This document shows positions 25,298 to 33,262 of a stretch of DNA of 64,000 nucleotides, piece by piece; the first letter of the stretch is position 1, and every line of letters begins with the position of its first letter. Position numbers and translations under genes: made by a program. Below the pieces are notes generated by a model. It searched no databases. It saw only the letters and a program-made list of their open reading frames with translations, and was not told where the DNA came from. This DNA comes from Microtetraspora fusca (lineage in GTDB: Bacteria; Actinomycetota; Actinomycetes; Streptosporangiales; Streptosporangiaceae). Location: contig NZ_BBYK01000067.1 in NCBI RefSeq assembly GCF_001570365.1, forward strand, positions 28,023 to 92,022, read 5' to 3'.

Positions 25298-26827
25298 GTG
25301 CCCGCACGCAGCTCCAGCCTGGACCGGCTGGCCATGACCGTCCTGCAGCCCGGCTTCGACGGCGTCGCGCCGCCCGCGTGGTTGCGCGGGGCGCTCGCCG
25401 ACGGCCTGGGCGGCACCGTGCTGTTCGCGCGCAACATCGTGGACGTCGGGCAGACGGCCGCGCTCGTCGCCGCGCTGCGCGAGGAGAACCCGGCCGTGGT
25501 CGTCGCGGCCGACGAGGAGGGCGGCGCGGTCACCCGGTTCGAGGCCGCGCTGGGCAGCTCGTGGCCCGGCAACCGGGCGCTCGGCGTCGTGGACGACGTC
25601 GCCCGCACCGAACGCGTCGCCCAGGCGATCGGCCGGCTCCTCGCCGCCGCGGACGTGACGCTGAACTACGCGCCCGTGGCGGACGTCAACGCCAACCCGG
25701 CCAACCCGGTGATCGGCATCCGCTCCTTCGGGCCCGACCCCGACCTCGTCGCCCGGCACACCGCCGCCTGGATCACCGGCCTCCAGGCCGAAGGGGTGGC
25801 GGCGTGCGCCAAGCACTTCCCCGGCCACGGCGACACCGTCACCGACTCCCACCTCGCGCTGGCCACCGTGCACGCCTCCCTCGACGTGCTCCGCGAGCGC
25901 GACCTGCCGCCGTTCCGCGCGGCGGTCGAGGCCGGCGTCCGCTCGATCATGTGCGGCCACCTGCTGGTGCCCGCGCTCGACCCGGACGTCCCCGCCACGC
26001 TCAGCCGGCGGATCCTCACCGGCCTGCTCCGCGAGGAGCTCGGCTTCGACGGCATGCTCGTCACCGACGCGATCGAGATGCGCGCCGTCGCCGCGCTCCA
26101 CTCCCCCGGCGAGGTCGCCGTACGCGCGCTCGCGGCCGGAGCGGACGCGATCTGCGTGGGCGTCTCCTCCCCCGGCGGCGAGAGCGTCTACGCGCTGCGG
26201 GACGCGATCGTCGAGGCGGTGCGCGACGGCCGGCTGCCCGAGGAGCGCCTCGCCGAGGCCGCGGCCCGGGTCCTCGCCCTCGCCGACTGGCACGCCGCCC
26301 GGGCCGCCGAGCGCCGCCCGGCCGAGCCCGCGGCGGCCGTCGACCTCCAGGGCGAGGAGCTCGGCCTGGAAGCCGCCCGCGCCGCCATGCGCGTCGTCGC
26401 GTCCGACGCGGCCTCCGTACCGCTCTCCCAGCCGCCCCTGGTGATCCACGTCGCGCCCCGGATGAGCCGGGCGGTCGAGCCCGGAGCCCCCGCCGGCCTC
26501 ACCCGTGAGCTGGCCGGGCTGCTTCCCGGCACCGAGGGCCATACGATCATGACGGAGGCCACCGCGCTTCCCGACCTGAGCGGCGATCGGCCGGTCGTTC
26601 TCGTCGTGCACGACGCGGGCCGGCACGCGTGGGTCCGCGAACTGGTGGCGACAGCCGTACAGGCCCGGCCGGACGCGATCGTGGTGGAGACCGGCATTCC
26701 CGCCGAACCAGTTGGGGCGGTATATGTCACTACACACGGCGTCTCACGGGCATCTGAGCGTGTCGTCGCTCGTTGGCTCACCGGCGGCGAAGAACCGAGA
26801 TCCGGACAGGAGAAGGCGGCAGGGTGA
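25298..26827 (+). CDS. nagZ: beta-N-acetylglucosaminidase NagZ (GH3), cytoplasmic
   Basis: 509 residues from GTG 25298. The GH3 barrel carries AKHFPGHGDTVTDSHLAL near residues 168-185, whose loop supplies the NagZ-type His/Asp acid-base pair, and the nucleophile strand LVTDAIEMR near 251. A C-terminal alpha/beta domain (about 350-500) makes it longer than the E. coli enzyme, as in Bacillus NagZ. No signal peptide is present, so it should act inside the cell, removing GlcNAc from GlcNAc-MurNAc or its peptides. The stop overlaps the start of the murR-type gene (GTGA), giving a nagZ-murR operon. Confidence 0.93.
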   Translation: MPARSSSLDRLAMTVLQPGFDGVAPPAWLRGALADGLGGTVLFARNIVDVGQTAALVAALREENPAVVVAADEEGGAVTRFEAALGSSWPGNRALGVVDDVARTERVAQAIGRLLAAADVTLNYAPVADVNANPANPVIGIRSFGPDPDLVARHTAAWITGLQAEGVAACAKHFPGHGDTVTDSHLALATVHASLDVLRERDLPPFRAAVEAGVRSIMCGHLLVPALDPDVPATLSRRILTGLLREELGFDGMLVTDAIEMRAVAALHSPGEVAVRALAAGADAICVGVSSPGGESVYALRDAIVEAVRDGRLPEERLAEAAARVLALADWHAARAAERRPAEPAAAVDLQGEELGLEAARAAMRVVASDAASVPLSQPPLVIHVAPRMSRAVEPGAPAGLTRELAGLLPGTEGHTIMTEATALPDLSGDRPVVLVVHDAGRHAWVRELVATAVQARPDAIVVETGIPAEPVGAVYVTTHGVSRASERVVARWLTGGEEPRSGQEKAAG

Positions 26828-27723
26828 ACGAACACGAAGGGCCCAACCCGGTCAATCTGGTGGCGACGGTGCGGGCGGTCCTGCCGTCGCTCACCCCCGC
26901 GGCCCAAGCCGTCGCCCGCCTGATCCTGGACGACCCCGCGATGGTCGCCGGCAGCACGATCACCGAGTTCAGCGCCGCCTCCGGCACGAGCGAGGCGACC
27001 ATCGTGCGCACCGCCAGAGCCCTCGGGTTCGCCGGCTACTCCCAGCTCCGCTTCGCCCTCGCCGCCGCCGTGGCACGCGCCAAGCCCGAACGCCTCGTCC
27101 CCGGTGACCTCGGCCCCGACGACCCCCTCACCGACGTGATCGCGAAGGTCACCCGGGCCGAGTCCGAGGCCCTCGCCGACACCGCCGCCCAGCTCTCCCC
27201 CGAGCGGCTCGCCGCCGTCGTGGAGGCCATCGCCTCGGCCCGGCGGATCGACGCGTACGGCGTGGGGGCCTCGGGGCTGGTCGCGGTCGACATGGCGCAG
27301 AAACTCATGCGCATCGGCCTGCCCGGCCACTCCTTCACCGACGCGCACCTCGCCCTCACCAGCGCCGCCCTCGTCCGCGCCGGCGACGTCGCCGTCGGAG
27401 TGAGCTGCACCGGCGAGACGCCCGACGTGCTCGGCCCCATGCGCCTGGCGAGCGCGGCCGGGGCGGTCACCGTGGCGATCACCAACAACCCCCGCTCCTC
27501 GCTGGCCGAGCTGGCCGACCACGTCCTGGTGTCGGCCGGCCGGGAGACCGCGTTCCGCCCCGGGGCGCTGGCCAGCCGGATCAGCCAGCTCCTGATCGTG
27601 GACTGCATCTTCGTCGGCGTGGCCCAGCGCACCTTCGACACCTCCGACTCCGCCTTACGCGCCACCCGTGCCGCGCTCAACGGCTACCTCGAGGACGCCC
27701 GCCGCCGCACCAAGACGGGCTGA
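26824..27723 (+). CDS. murR: MurR/RpiR-family regulator with SIS domain
   Basis: 299 residues from GTG 26824, which overlaps the nagZ stop by four bases; a longer start at 26773 lies inside nagZ. The N-terminal RpiR helix-turn-helix (about 1-80; FSAASGTSEATIVRTARALG) is followed by a sugar isomerase SIS domain (about 125-265) with YGVGASGLVAVDMAQK and SCTGETPDV, which bind phosphosugars. In Bacillus and E. coli MurR senses MurNAc-6-P. Here it probably controls the surrounding peptidoglycan-recovery genes. The symbol rests on context and fold. Confidence 0.88.
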   Translation: MNEHEGPNPVNLVATVRAVLPSLTPAAQAVARLILDDPAMVAGSTITEFSAASGTSEATIVRTARALGFAGYSQLRFALAAAVARAKPERLVPGDLGPDDPLTDVIAKVTRAESEALADTAAQLSPERLAAVVEAIASARRIDAYGVGASGLVAVDMAQKLMRIGLPGHSFTDAHLALTSAALVRAGDVAVGVSCTGETPDVLGPMRLASAAGAVTVAITNNPRSSLAELADHVLVSAGRETAFRPGALASRISQLLIVDCIFVGVAQRTFDTSDSALRATRAALNGYLEDARRRTKTG

Positions 27724-27766
27724 GCGCCGTACGACGGGTCGGGCGACACCGCGTGGTGGGGTGCGC

Positions 27767-28014
27767 GGCGCTCGCCGTCGATGAGCAGCGCTGTGCTCCG
27801 GCGGGCGGCCTGACATTCCCTGTTCGCGCCGTTGATGGAGTGGCGCTGCGCTGCGGCGGGTGGCTGTTCCGGCGCGCCGTGATAGCTGATCTCTGGTGAT
27901 GCCGCTCCCGCGGCCATCGCGGGCGCGGTGGTACAGGGCACGGTCCTACGCGCGCCTCCACAACCACCCGCACTCCGCTCCGCTCCCCACCGCACCGGCT
28001 TCCCACCGTCACGC
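27767..28014 (-). repeat. inverted repeat copy A (248 bp)
   Basis: The reverse complement of this block matches 31642-31918. The inner part (27829-28014) aligns over about 187 bases with roughly nine differences counted by eye. The outer part is shortened relative to copy B but ends in the same GGCGCTCGCC. The inner edge is at CCGTCACGC (28006-28014). The block occupies the 455-bp gap after murR, which otherwise holds only the promoter of the next gene. Reading frames through the repeat stay open in several phases, but I see no convincing gene. Confidence 0.9.
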
Positions 28015-28109
28015 CCCCGCCGGGCCCTCCCGCGCCCGTGCGACCAGGCGGTTCCAGCATGGGTCCGTTGAGGTCACGCCCCCGCGCCGTGGCTGGGACA
28101 ACCGGCATG

Positions 28110-28140
28110 TTGACCTCAAGTCTGGTTGAGGTTGCATGCT
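28110..28140 (+). promoter_or_regulatory. SoxR/MerR-type promoter before the quinone reductase
   Basis: TTGACC (28110-28115) serves as -35. The 20-bp near-palindrome ACCTCAAG-TCTG-GTTGAGGT occupies 28113-28132, and CATGCT at 28135-28140 is a -10 at a 19-bp spacing. A long spacer covered by a dyad is the mark of MerR-class activation. The dyad differs from the enteric SoxR box in one arm base and the centre. Confidence 0.75.
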
Positions 28141-28178
28141 CGGGTTCCACATCGAAGAACGGATAGGGGTTGGGCGGT

Positions 28179-29147
28179 ATGCGGGTGGTTCGCGTGATGG
28201 CATTCGGGGGCCCGGAAGTGCTGGTGGCCGGTGAAGCACCGGATCCGGTGGCCAAGGCGGGCCAGGTCGTGGTCGACGTGGCTGTCGCGGGCGTGACGTT
28301 CGTCGAAACGCAGATCCGGCGCGGCCTCGACAAGTGGCATGCCAAGCCGTCGTTGCCGTATGTGCCGGGCGGTCTGGTGGCCGGACGGGTGAGTTCGGTC
28401 GGGGCGCAGGTGGATCCGGCTTGGCTCGGCCGGCGCGTCGTCGCCGGTACTGGGGAGGTCGGCGGATTCGCCGAGCGGGCGGCGGCCGAGGTGGAGGAAC
28501 TGTTTCCGGTGCCGGACGGACTGGGCCTTCCGGAAGCGGTCGCTCTGCACAGCGACGGCAGCACCGCACAGGGCCTGGCCGAGAACGCCGACATCGGCGC
28601 CGGTGACTGGGTGCTGGTCGAGGCGGCGGCCGGTGGCGTCGGCAGCCTGCTGGTGCAGCTCGCCCGCGCTGCGGGCGCTCGGGTGGTCGGAGCGGCCCGC
28701 GGGGCGCGGAAGCTCGGCTTGATCCGGGAACTGGGCGCACTCGCGGTCGACTACACCGAACCGGGGTGGACCGAGCGAGTGGTCGAAGCGACCGGCGGTG
28801 CGGGGCCGGATGTGGTGTTCGACGGCGTCGGCGGGCAGATCGGGCGTGCCGCGTTCGAGGTGACGGCCCGCGGCGGCCGGTTCTCGGTGCACGGCGCCTC
28901 CAGCGGCGAGGCGACGCTCATCGATCCCGCGGAGGCGCGGGCCAAGGGCGTGAACGTGATCGGCATTGAGCAGCTCTTCGCTTTTCGACCGAACGTGGAG
29001 CGGTGGGCGGAGCGGATGATGTCCCAGGCGGCGGCCGGGCTCGTGCGGCCGGTCATCGGCCAGACCTTCCCGTTGGAGCGCGCTGCCGACGCCCACGCCG
29101 CGATCGAGAACCGCACCGCCGTGGGCAAGACCCTGCTGCTGATCTGA
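28179..29147 (+). CDS. zinc-type MDR oxidoreductase (quinone reductase) of the accessory block
   Basis: 322 residues from ATG 28179. An MDR fold of the NADPH:quinone reductase branch: N-terminal GroES-like domain, nucleotide motif AAAGGVGSLLVQLARAAGA near residues 150-168, and VGGQIGRAAFE near 226. No zinc cysteines. It shares DPAWLGRRVV and VDYTEP with the gene at 6917, so the two are paralogues or related acquisitions. The upstream SoxR-like dyad predicts induction by redox-active compounds; in Streptomyces such oxidoreductases belong to the SoxR regulon. No soxR gene is visible in the window. Confidence 0.87.
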   Translation: MRVVRVMAFGGPEVLVAGEAPDPVAKAGQVVVDVAVAGVTFVETQIRRGLDKWHAKPSLPYVPGGLVAGRVSSVGAQVDPAWLGRRVVAGTGEVGGFAERAAAEVEELFPVPDGLGLPEAVALHSDGSTAQGLAENADIGAGDWVLVEAAAGGVGSLLVQLARAAGARVVGAARGARKLGLIRELGALAVDYTEPGWTERVVEATGGAGPDVVFDGVGGQIGRAAFEVTARGGRFSVHGASSGEATLIDPAEARAKGVNVIGIEQLFAFRPNVERWAERMMSQAAAGLVRPVIGQTFPLERAADAHAAIENRTAVGKTLLLI

Positions 29148-29455
29148 CGGAATCCGCGCCCAGAGCATCGACCGAGCCACCCGAAACGCGGAACCTCAGC
29201 ATCCAAAGCGCTGACATCCGGGTCTGCACTCCGAGAAGTACCGGCTGTCTCAGTGTTCGTCCGACCGTTGACCACGAAGGCGCAGGCTGCGGGTCAGCCG
29301 GAGCGCGATTCAGGCCAGGTCGCCGGGGTGCATCGCCAAGCTCCGTCACCAGCGTCCGAAAGCAGCACATCAGGCCTCAGGATCCGCATGCGTACGGGAC
29401 CGGCACGGCGCCCATACGGGGCCTTTCGGGCGGGTCTCCGACGGGGCGGGGCGCG
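29148..29455. other. 308-bp convergent intergenic region, no feature seen
   Basis: It lies between the stops of the quinone reductase (+) and the PadR gene (-). I see no gene with codon bias, no strong palindrome and no repeat of the flanking element here. Short open frames across it lack a ribosome site. Confidence 0.6.
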
Positions 29456-30025
29456 TCAGGCGCCCTGCCATTCGAGGCGGCCTGAGCGCAGGTCGTCGAT
29501 CACCGCGCGCAGCCAGTCGCGTTCGGCGACGGCCACCGCGCGGAGGTACTCGGTCTCCAGCGCGGCGACGCGGGGGTGACCGTCGACCACGTTTGCGGCG
29601 AGGACGGCGTCCAGTTCGGCGAGGTCGGTGTCGACCTGGGCGGCGCGGCGCTCCAGAGCGGGGAGGGCCTCCTCCGACATGATCATCGGCAGGTGGGAGA
29701 GCGCTGCGGGGAACTCGGGGAACTCCCGCCTGCGTGTGGCGAGCATCTCGTCCATCCAGGCGCGGGCGGTCGCCCGGCCGGTATCGGTCAACTCGTACAC
29801 GGTCCGCTCGGGATAGGCCTGGTCGCGTTCGGTCTCGCGGACGCGGATCAGGCCCTCGGCGGTCAACCGCTCGATCGTCCGGTACAGGCTCGCCCGCTGG
29901 CTCACGTTGACGACCTGGTCCTTGCCCCATTGCCTGATCAGCCGCTGCATCCCGTACGGGTGCAGCGGCTTGTGGTGCAAGAGGGACAGCACGGTCAGTG
30001 CGAGGGGCGAGCTGCGTACGGCCAT
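29456..30025 (-). CDS. PadR-family regulator
   Basis: 189 residues from ATG 30025. The PadR winged helix is at about residues 8-80: LALTVLSLLHHKPLHPYGMQ, then SLYRTIERLTAEGLI and the wing with RTVYELTDTGR. A Vir-type alpha-helical C-terminal dimer domain follows. It is divergent from the FAD monooxygenase gene across a 89-bp gap with an inverted repeat, so it most likely represses that gene in response to a phenolic or drug-like ligand. Confidence 0.9.
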   Translation of the reverse strand: MAVRSSPLALTVLSLLHHKPLHPYGMQRLIRQWGKDQVVNVSQRASLYRTIERLTAEGLIRVRETERDQAYPERTVYELTDTGRATARAWMDEMLATRRREFPEFPAALSHLPMIMSEEALPALERRAAQVDTDLAELDAVLAANVVDGHPRVAALETEYLRAVAVAERDWLRAVIDDLRSGRLEWQGA

Positions 30026-30046
30026 GAAGGTGATGATACTCCGAAT

Positions 30047-30065
30047 CTAGTTGACGAGTTACTAG
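30047..30065. promoter_or_regulatory. candidate PadR operator
   Basis: CTAGT (30047-30051) and ACTAG (30061-30065) form an inverted repeat with a nine-base spacer, in the AT-rich gap between padR and the monooxygenase. Direct copies of TAGTT also overlap it. Confidence 0.55.
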
Positions 30066-30114
30066 TTTCAATGTGACTATCGATTGCGTAACGGATCCCC
30101 AAAAAGGAGCGGAT

Positions 30115-31278
30115 ATGAGCGACGTGCGGACGGCCCTGGTGATCGGTGGCGGCGTGGCCGGGCCGGTGACGGCCCTCGCCCTGGCCCGGGCGGGCATCAC
30201 CGCGACCGTCTTCGAGGCGCACCACACCGCCGCCGATGGCGTGGGCGCGATGTTGTCCCTGGCCCCCAACGGCCGTGACGCGCTCCGTACCGTCGGCGCG
30301 GACCAGGCCGTCGCCAAGGTCGGGCAGCCGGTGCCGGGCGTGGTGATGGCCGACGCCACCGGGCGGCGGCTGGCGGACTTCCACGGCTTCCCGGGCCTGC
30401 CGCAGACACTGGCGATGACCCGCTCGGACCTGTTCCGCGCCCTCGCCGACCACGCGGCGCAGCAGGGCGTCGAGACGCACTACGGCAAGCGACTGGTCAG
30501 CGCGGTGGAAGGCCCGGACGGGGTGACCGCGACATTCGCCGACGGCACCACGGCGAGTGCCGACATCCTCGTCGGCGCGGACGGGATCCGCTCGACCGTC
30601 CGCACCCTGATCGACCCCGACGCGCCCGGCCCGGTCTACGGCGGGGTGCTCAGCTTCGGCGGCATCGCGCCGGGCGACGGCGTGGAGGCCGAGCCGGGGA
30701 TGATGTACTTCACCTTCGGGCGCGCCTTCCTCGGCCACTGGGCGCTGCCGGACGGCCGGGTCGTCTGGTTCGGCAGCCTGCCCTCTGACGACCCGTTGAC
30801 CGCCGCGCAGGCCCGCGCCATCCCCGCCGTCGAATGGCTGGAGCGACTGCGTGCCCTGTACGCCGGCCACGTCCCCGGCGAGGCCCTCCTCGCCCGCACC
30901 TCCCCCGAGGACCTGATGGTCGTCGGTCCGATGGAGGCCATGCCCGACGTCCCGGCCTGGCACCGGGGACGGATGGTGCTGGTCGGTGACGCCGCGCACG
31001 CCCCCTCCTCAAGCTCCGGCCAGGGTGCGTCGCTGGCCGCCGAGAGCGCCGTCGAACTGGCTCGCTGCCTGCGTGACCTGCCCACCGTCGAGGAGGCGTT
31101 CGCGGCGTACGAGCGGCTGCGTCGCCCCCGCGTGTCGGCGATCGCCGGGGACGCCTCCGCCAAGAACAAGGCGAAGGCGGGCAAGGCCAAAGCTCAGACG
31201 GCGTTTCCGACCCCCGAGCAGATGTTCGCCCCCGTGCACCGCCACCACATCGACTGGGACACCCGCGTCACCGCCTGA
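30115..31278 (+). CDS. FAD-dependent monooxygenase (PHBH fold)
   Basis: 387 residues from ATG 30115 with AAGGAG upstream. The dinucleotide motif VIGGGVAGPVTALALARAG is at residues 8-26. The DG motif appears in ILVGADGIRSTVRTLID near 155, and the GD motif in MVLVGDAAHAPSSSSGQGA near 288. This is a class A flavoprotein hydroxylase. Relatives hydroxylate aromatic rings or inactivate drugs such as tetracyclines or rifamycins; the substrate cannot be assigned. Controlled presumably by the divergent PadR gene. Both sit inside the inverted repeats. Confidence 0.9.
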   Translation: MSDVRTALVIGGGVAGPVTALALARAGITATVFEAHHTAADGVGAMLSLAPNGRDALRTVGADQAVAKVGQPVPGVVMADATGRRLADFHGFPGLPQTLAMTRSDLFRALADHAAQQGVETHYGKRLVSAVEGPDGVTATFADGTTASADILVGADGIRSTVRTLIDPDAPGPVYGGVLSFGGIAPGDGVEAEPGMMYFTFGRAFLGHWALPDGRVVWFGSLPSDDPLTAAQARAIPAVEWLERLRALYAGHVPGEALLARTSPEDLMVVGPMEAMPDVPAWHRGRMVLVGDAAHAPSSSSGQGASLAAESAVELARCLRDLPTVEEAFAAYERLRRPRVSAIAGDASAKNKAKAGKAKAQTAFPTPEQMFAPVHRHHIDWDTRVTA

Positions 31279-31465
31279 CGCCCAGGTGGTGAAGGGCGAA
31301 CCGCCTGCTCGGGTAGGCAAGGGCCGGCCCGCGAGACTGTAACCCGATCGGCACACCAGCCCGACCCAGGTGGCCGGTTCGCTCCTTGCGCCGGATTTCA
31401 TTCCCGTGCGGGCCAACACCTGGGCAAGAGATGCGGCCGTCCTCTCGGTGGCCCAAACCGGAAGG

Positions 31466-31648
31466 TCAGAACATCCGCACCGCGGCGGCCGGATCGATGA
31501 TCAACTCGTTCCAGTGCTCCTCGCGGGCCGTGATGTCCTCCAGTTCAACGAGAAGGGGTTCGATGCGCAACGGAGCGACTTCCCCAACTGGCAACCCCCG
31601 ACGAAGTACGCCGACGGCGGCCACCCGGAGCGAGACAGGGCGCGTGAC
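31466..31648 (-). pseudogene. 60-codon frame truncated at the repeat edge
   Basis: Read on the minus strand, the frame gives a protein-like sequence (VGVLRRGLPVGEVAPLRIEP then LLVELEDITAREEHWNELI) with good codon bias and a normal TGA stop. It has no ATG or GTG at its 5' end. The frame's first codon is GTC within CCGTCACGC, the shared inner edge of the repeat, so the repeat may have replaced the start. A shorter version could begin at GTG 31624. I do not recognise the family. Confidence 0.4.
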
Positions 31649-31918
31649 GGCGGGAAGCCGGTGCGGTGGGGAGCGGAGCGGAGTGCGGGTGGTTGTGGAG
31701 GCGCGCGTAAGACCGTGCCCGGTACCACCGCGCCCGCGACGGCCGCGCCAGCGGCATCACCAGAGGCCCGCTATCACGGCGCGCCGGAACAGCCACCCGC
31801 CGCAGCGCAGCGCCACTCCATCAACGGCGAGGACCCGGAACGCCCACACAACCGCCGTGATTCACACCGGAACAGCCACGCGCCGCAGCGCAGCGCCGCT
31901 CATTTGACGGCGAGCGCC
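31642..31918 (+). repeat. inverted repeat copy B (277 bp)
   Basis: Copy of 27767-28014 in the opposite orientation. It contains an internal imperfect duplication of about 46 bp: the stretch beginning CCGGAACAGCCACCCGCCGC near 31786 recurs, diverged, near 31867 (82-bp period) and each time leads to a GACGGCGA- or AACGGCGA-type end. Copy A retains only part of the second unit. Together the copies bracket 28015-31641. Confidence 0.9.
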
Positions 31919-31974
31919 CGAAACGCGCCCACGACCGCTTTCGCGCGACGCTCGCCACAGCCTGATCGTCCCTC

Positions 31975-32862
31975 TCAGCGGGGGTTGAGGGTGTCGGTGA
32001 TCCGGATGAACCCGTCCGTGCCGTGGCCTTGGTCGATGGTGCGCCGTACCAGGTCGTCGACGGCGCGCATCACGCTCGCGTCGATCCCATGGGATTCGGA
32101 GGCGTGGACGACATGGGCCACGGACGACGCCGCCGAGGTGATCGGGTTGCCCTCGCCGGAGAAGGTGCCGCCGTCCACGTCGTCCGCCAACTGGTCGAAG
32201 AGCGGGGGGAGGATCGCGCCGATGCCCTTGGCGAACGGGGCCAGTTCCCGCGCGGTGATCCCTTCGGCCCTCGCCATCGCCAGGGCGTGCGCGTACCCCG
32301 CCATCGCGGTCCAGAAGACGTCGAGCAGCGCGATGTCGTACGCGGCCGCCCGGCCGGCGTCCTCGCCGAGGTGGGTGTGGGTGCCGCCCAGGGCGTCCAG
32401 CACCGGCCGGTGCTCCAGGTAGAGCTCCTTCGGGCCGCTGTGGAGGAACACGGCGGCCGGTGTGCCGATGGTCGGGGTCGGCGTCATGATCGCGCCGTCC
32501 AGGTACCCGATGCCGTGCTCGGCCGCCCAGGCCGCGGTGTCGCGGGCGCGGTCGGGGGTGTCGGCGGTCAGGTTCACAAGGGTGCGGCCCTTGAGCACGG
32601 CCGCGACCGTGTCGCGCCGCACGACGGCGTCCACCGCGTCGTAGTTCACCACGCAGATCACGGTCAACCCGCTCGCGGCGACCGCCTCTTCGGCGGACGG
32701 AGCGCTCACCGCGCCCCTCTCGACCAGTTCCCGGTCCCGGCCAGGTGTCCGGTTCCAGATCGTGGTTCGCAGGCCGGCGTCGAGGAAGGCGCCGGCCAGG
32801 GCCCGGCCCATCGGCCCCAGGCCGAGCACGGTGACGGCAGACTGTTCGGTATGTGACGTCAT
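31975..32862 (-). CDS. imine-reductase-like NAD(P)-dependent oxidoreductase
   Basis: 295 residues. The Rossmann start VLGLGPMGRALAGAFLDAG and WNRTPGR (NADPH-type) begin at residue 11. YLDGAIMTPTPTIGT near 118 and WTAMAGYAHALAMARAEG near 190 are typical of the beta-hydroxyacid-dehydrogenase/imine reductase group. An Asp in AYDIALLDVFW fits the proton-donor position of many imine reductases. The all-helical C-terminal domain would form the domain-swapped dimer. Physiological substrate unknown. Divergent from an HxlR gene, which probably controls it; its ribosome site overlaps the operator. Confidence 0.85.
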   Translation of the reverse strand: MTSHTEQSAVTVLGLGPMGRALAGAFLDAGLRTTIWNRTPGRDRELVERGAVSAPSAEEAVAASGLTVICVVNYDAVDAVVRRDTVAAVLKGRTLVNLTADTPDRARDTAAWAAEHGIGYLDGAIMTPTPTIGTPAAVFLHSGPKELYLEHRPVLDALGGTHTHLGEDAGRAAAYDIALLDVFWTAMAGYAHALAMARAEGITARELAPFAKGIGAILPPLFDQLADDVDGGTFSGEGNPITSAASSVAHVVHASESHGIDASVMRAVDDLVRRTIDQGHGTDGFIRITDTLNPR

Positions 32863-32863
32863 G

Positions 32864-32882
32864 TTCCAACTCCTGCTTGGAA
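32864..32882. promoter_or_regulatory. HxlR operator candidate
   Basis: Inverted repeat TTCCAA-N7-TTGGAA directly before the imine-reductase-like start codon and 14 bp before the HxlR start. The AGGAG ribosome site of the reductase gene lies within it, so occupancy would block expression. Confidence 0.65.
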
Positions 32883-32896
32883 ATCAACAAACGGCA

Positions 32897-33262
32897 ATGA
32901 ATGGGATGAAGATGACGCGCAGCCGCGCCGAGGACCTGAACGTCTGTGGAGTGACCGCCGCGATCGCGGTGATCGACGGCAAGTGGAAGACGATCCTGCT
33001 CTGGCTTCTGGAATCGCGCCCGTACCGGCCCGGCGAGCTGCGCCGGCGGCTGCCCGGTCTCACCGAGAAGGTGCTGACTCAGACACTCCGGGAGATGGAG
33101 GCCGACGGACTCGTCCACCGGGAGGTGCACGATGTCCGGCCGCTCAAGACCGTGTACTCGCTGACCGAGTTCGGCCGGGAGCTGTCCGAAGCGTTGGCTC
33201 CGCTCTCCGACTGGGGCCACCGGCGCCTGGAGAGGCTGGCCGAGTCCCAGCGGGTTTCCTGA
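32897..33262 (+). CDS. HxlR-family regulator
   Basis: 121 residues from ATG 32897; ATGs at 32906 and 32912 are also possible and no strong ribosome site decides. The HxlR winged helix is clear: a Cys in LNVCGVTAAIAVIDGKWKT near residues 15-33, PYRPGELRRRLPGLTEKVLT and the wing TVYSLTEFGREL. HxlR proteins of this layout often sense electrophiles or oxidation through the N-terminal Cys, as YodB and HypR do. It is divergent from the imine-reductase-like gene. Confidence 0.9.
   Translation: MNGMKMTRSRAEDLNVCGVTAAIAVIDGKWKTILLWLLESRPYRPGELRRRLPGLTEKVLTQTLREMEADGLVHREVHDVRPLKTVYSLTEFGRELSEALAPLSDWGHRRLERLAESQRVS

Larger units (their letters stand above)
31279..31974. other. 696-bp gap holding repeat copy B and a gene remnant
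   Basis: After the monooxygenase stop, about 190 bp show nothing I recognise. Then comes a minus-strand reading frame of 60 codons (31466-31648) ending at the repeat edge. Repeat copy B follows (31642-31918), then 56 bp before the end of the imine-reductase-like gene. No transposase is present. Confidence 0.7.

Noticed and set aside
27767..31918. Classical insertion sequence or transposon
   Set aside because: No transposase frame and no matching target duplication at the outer edges (27757-27766 against 31919-31928), so it is listed only as inverted repeats.
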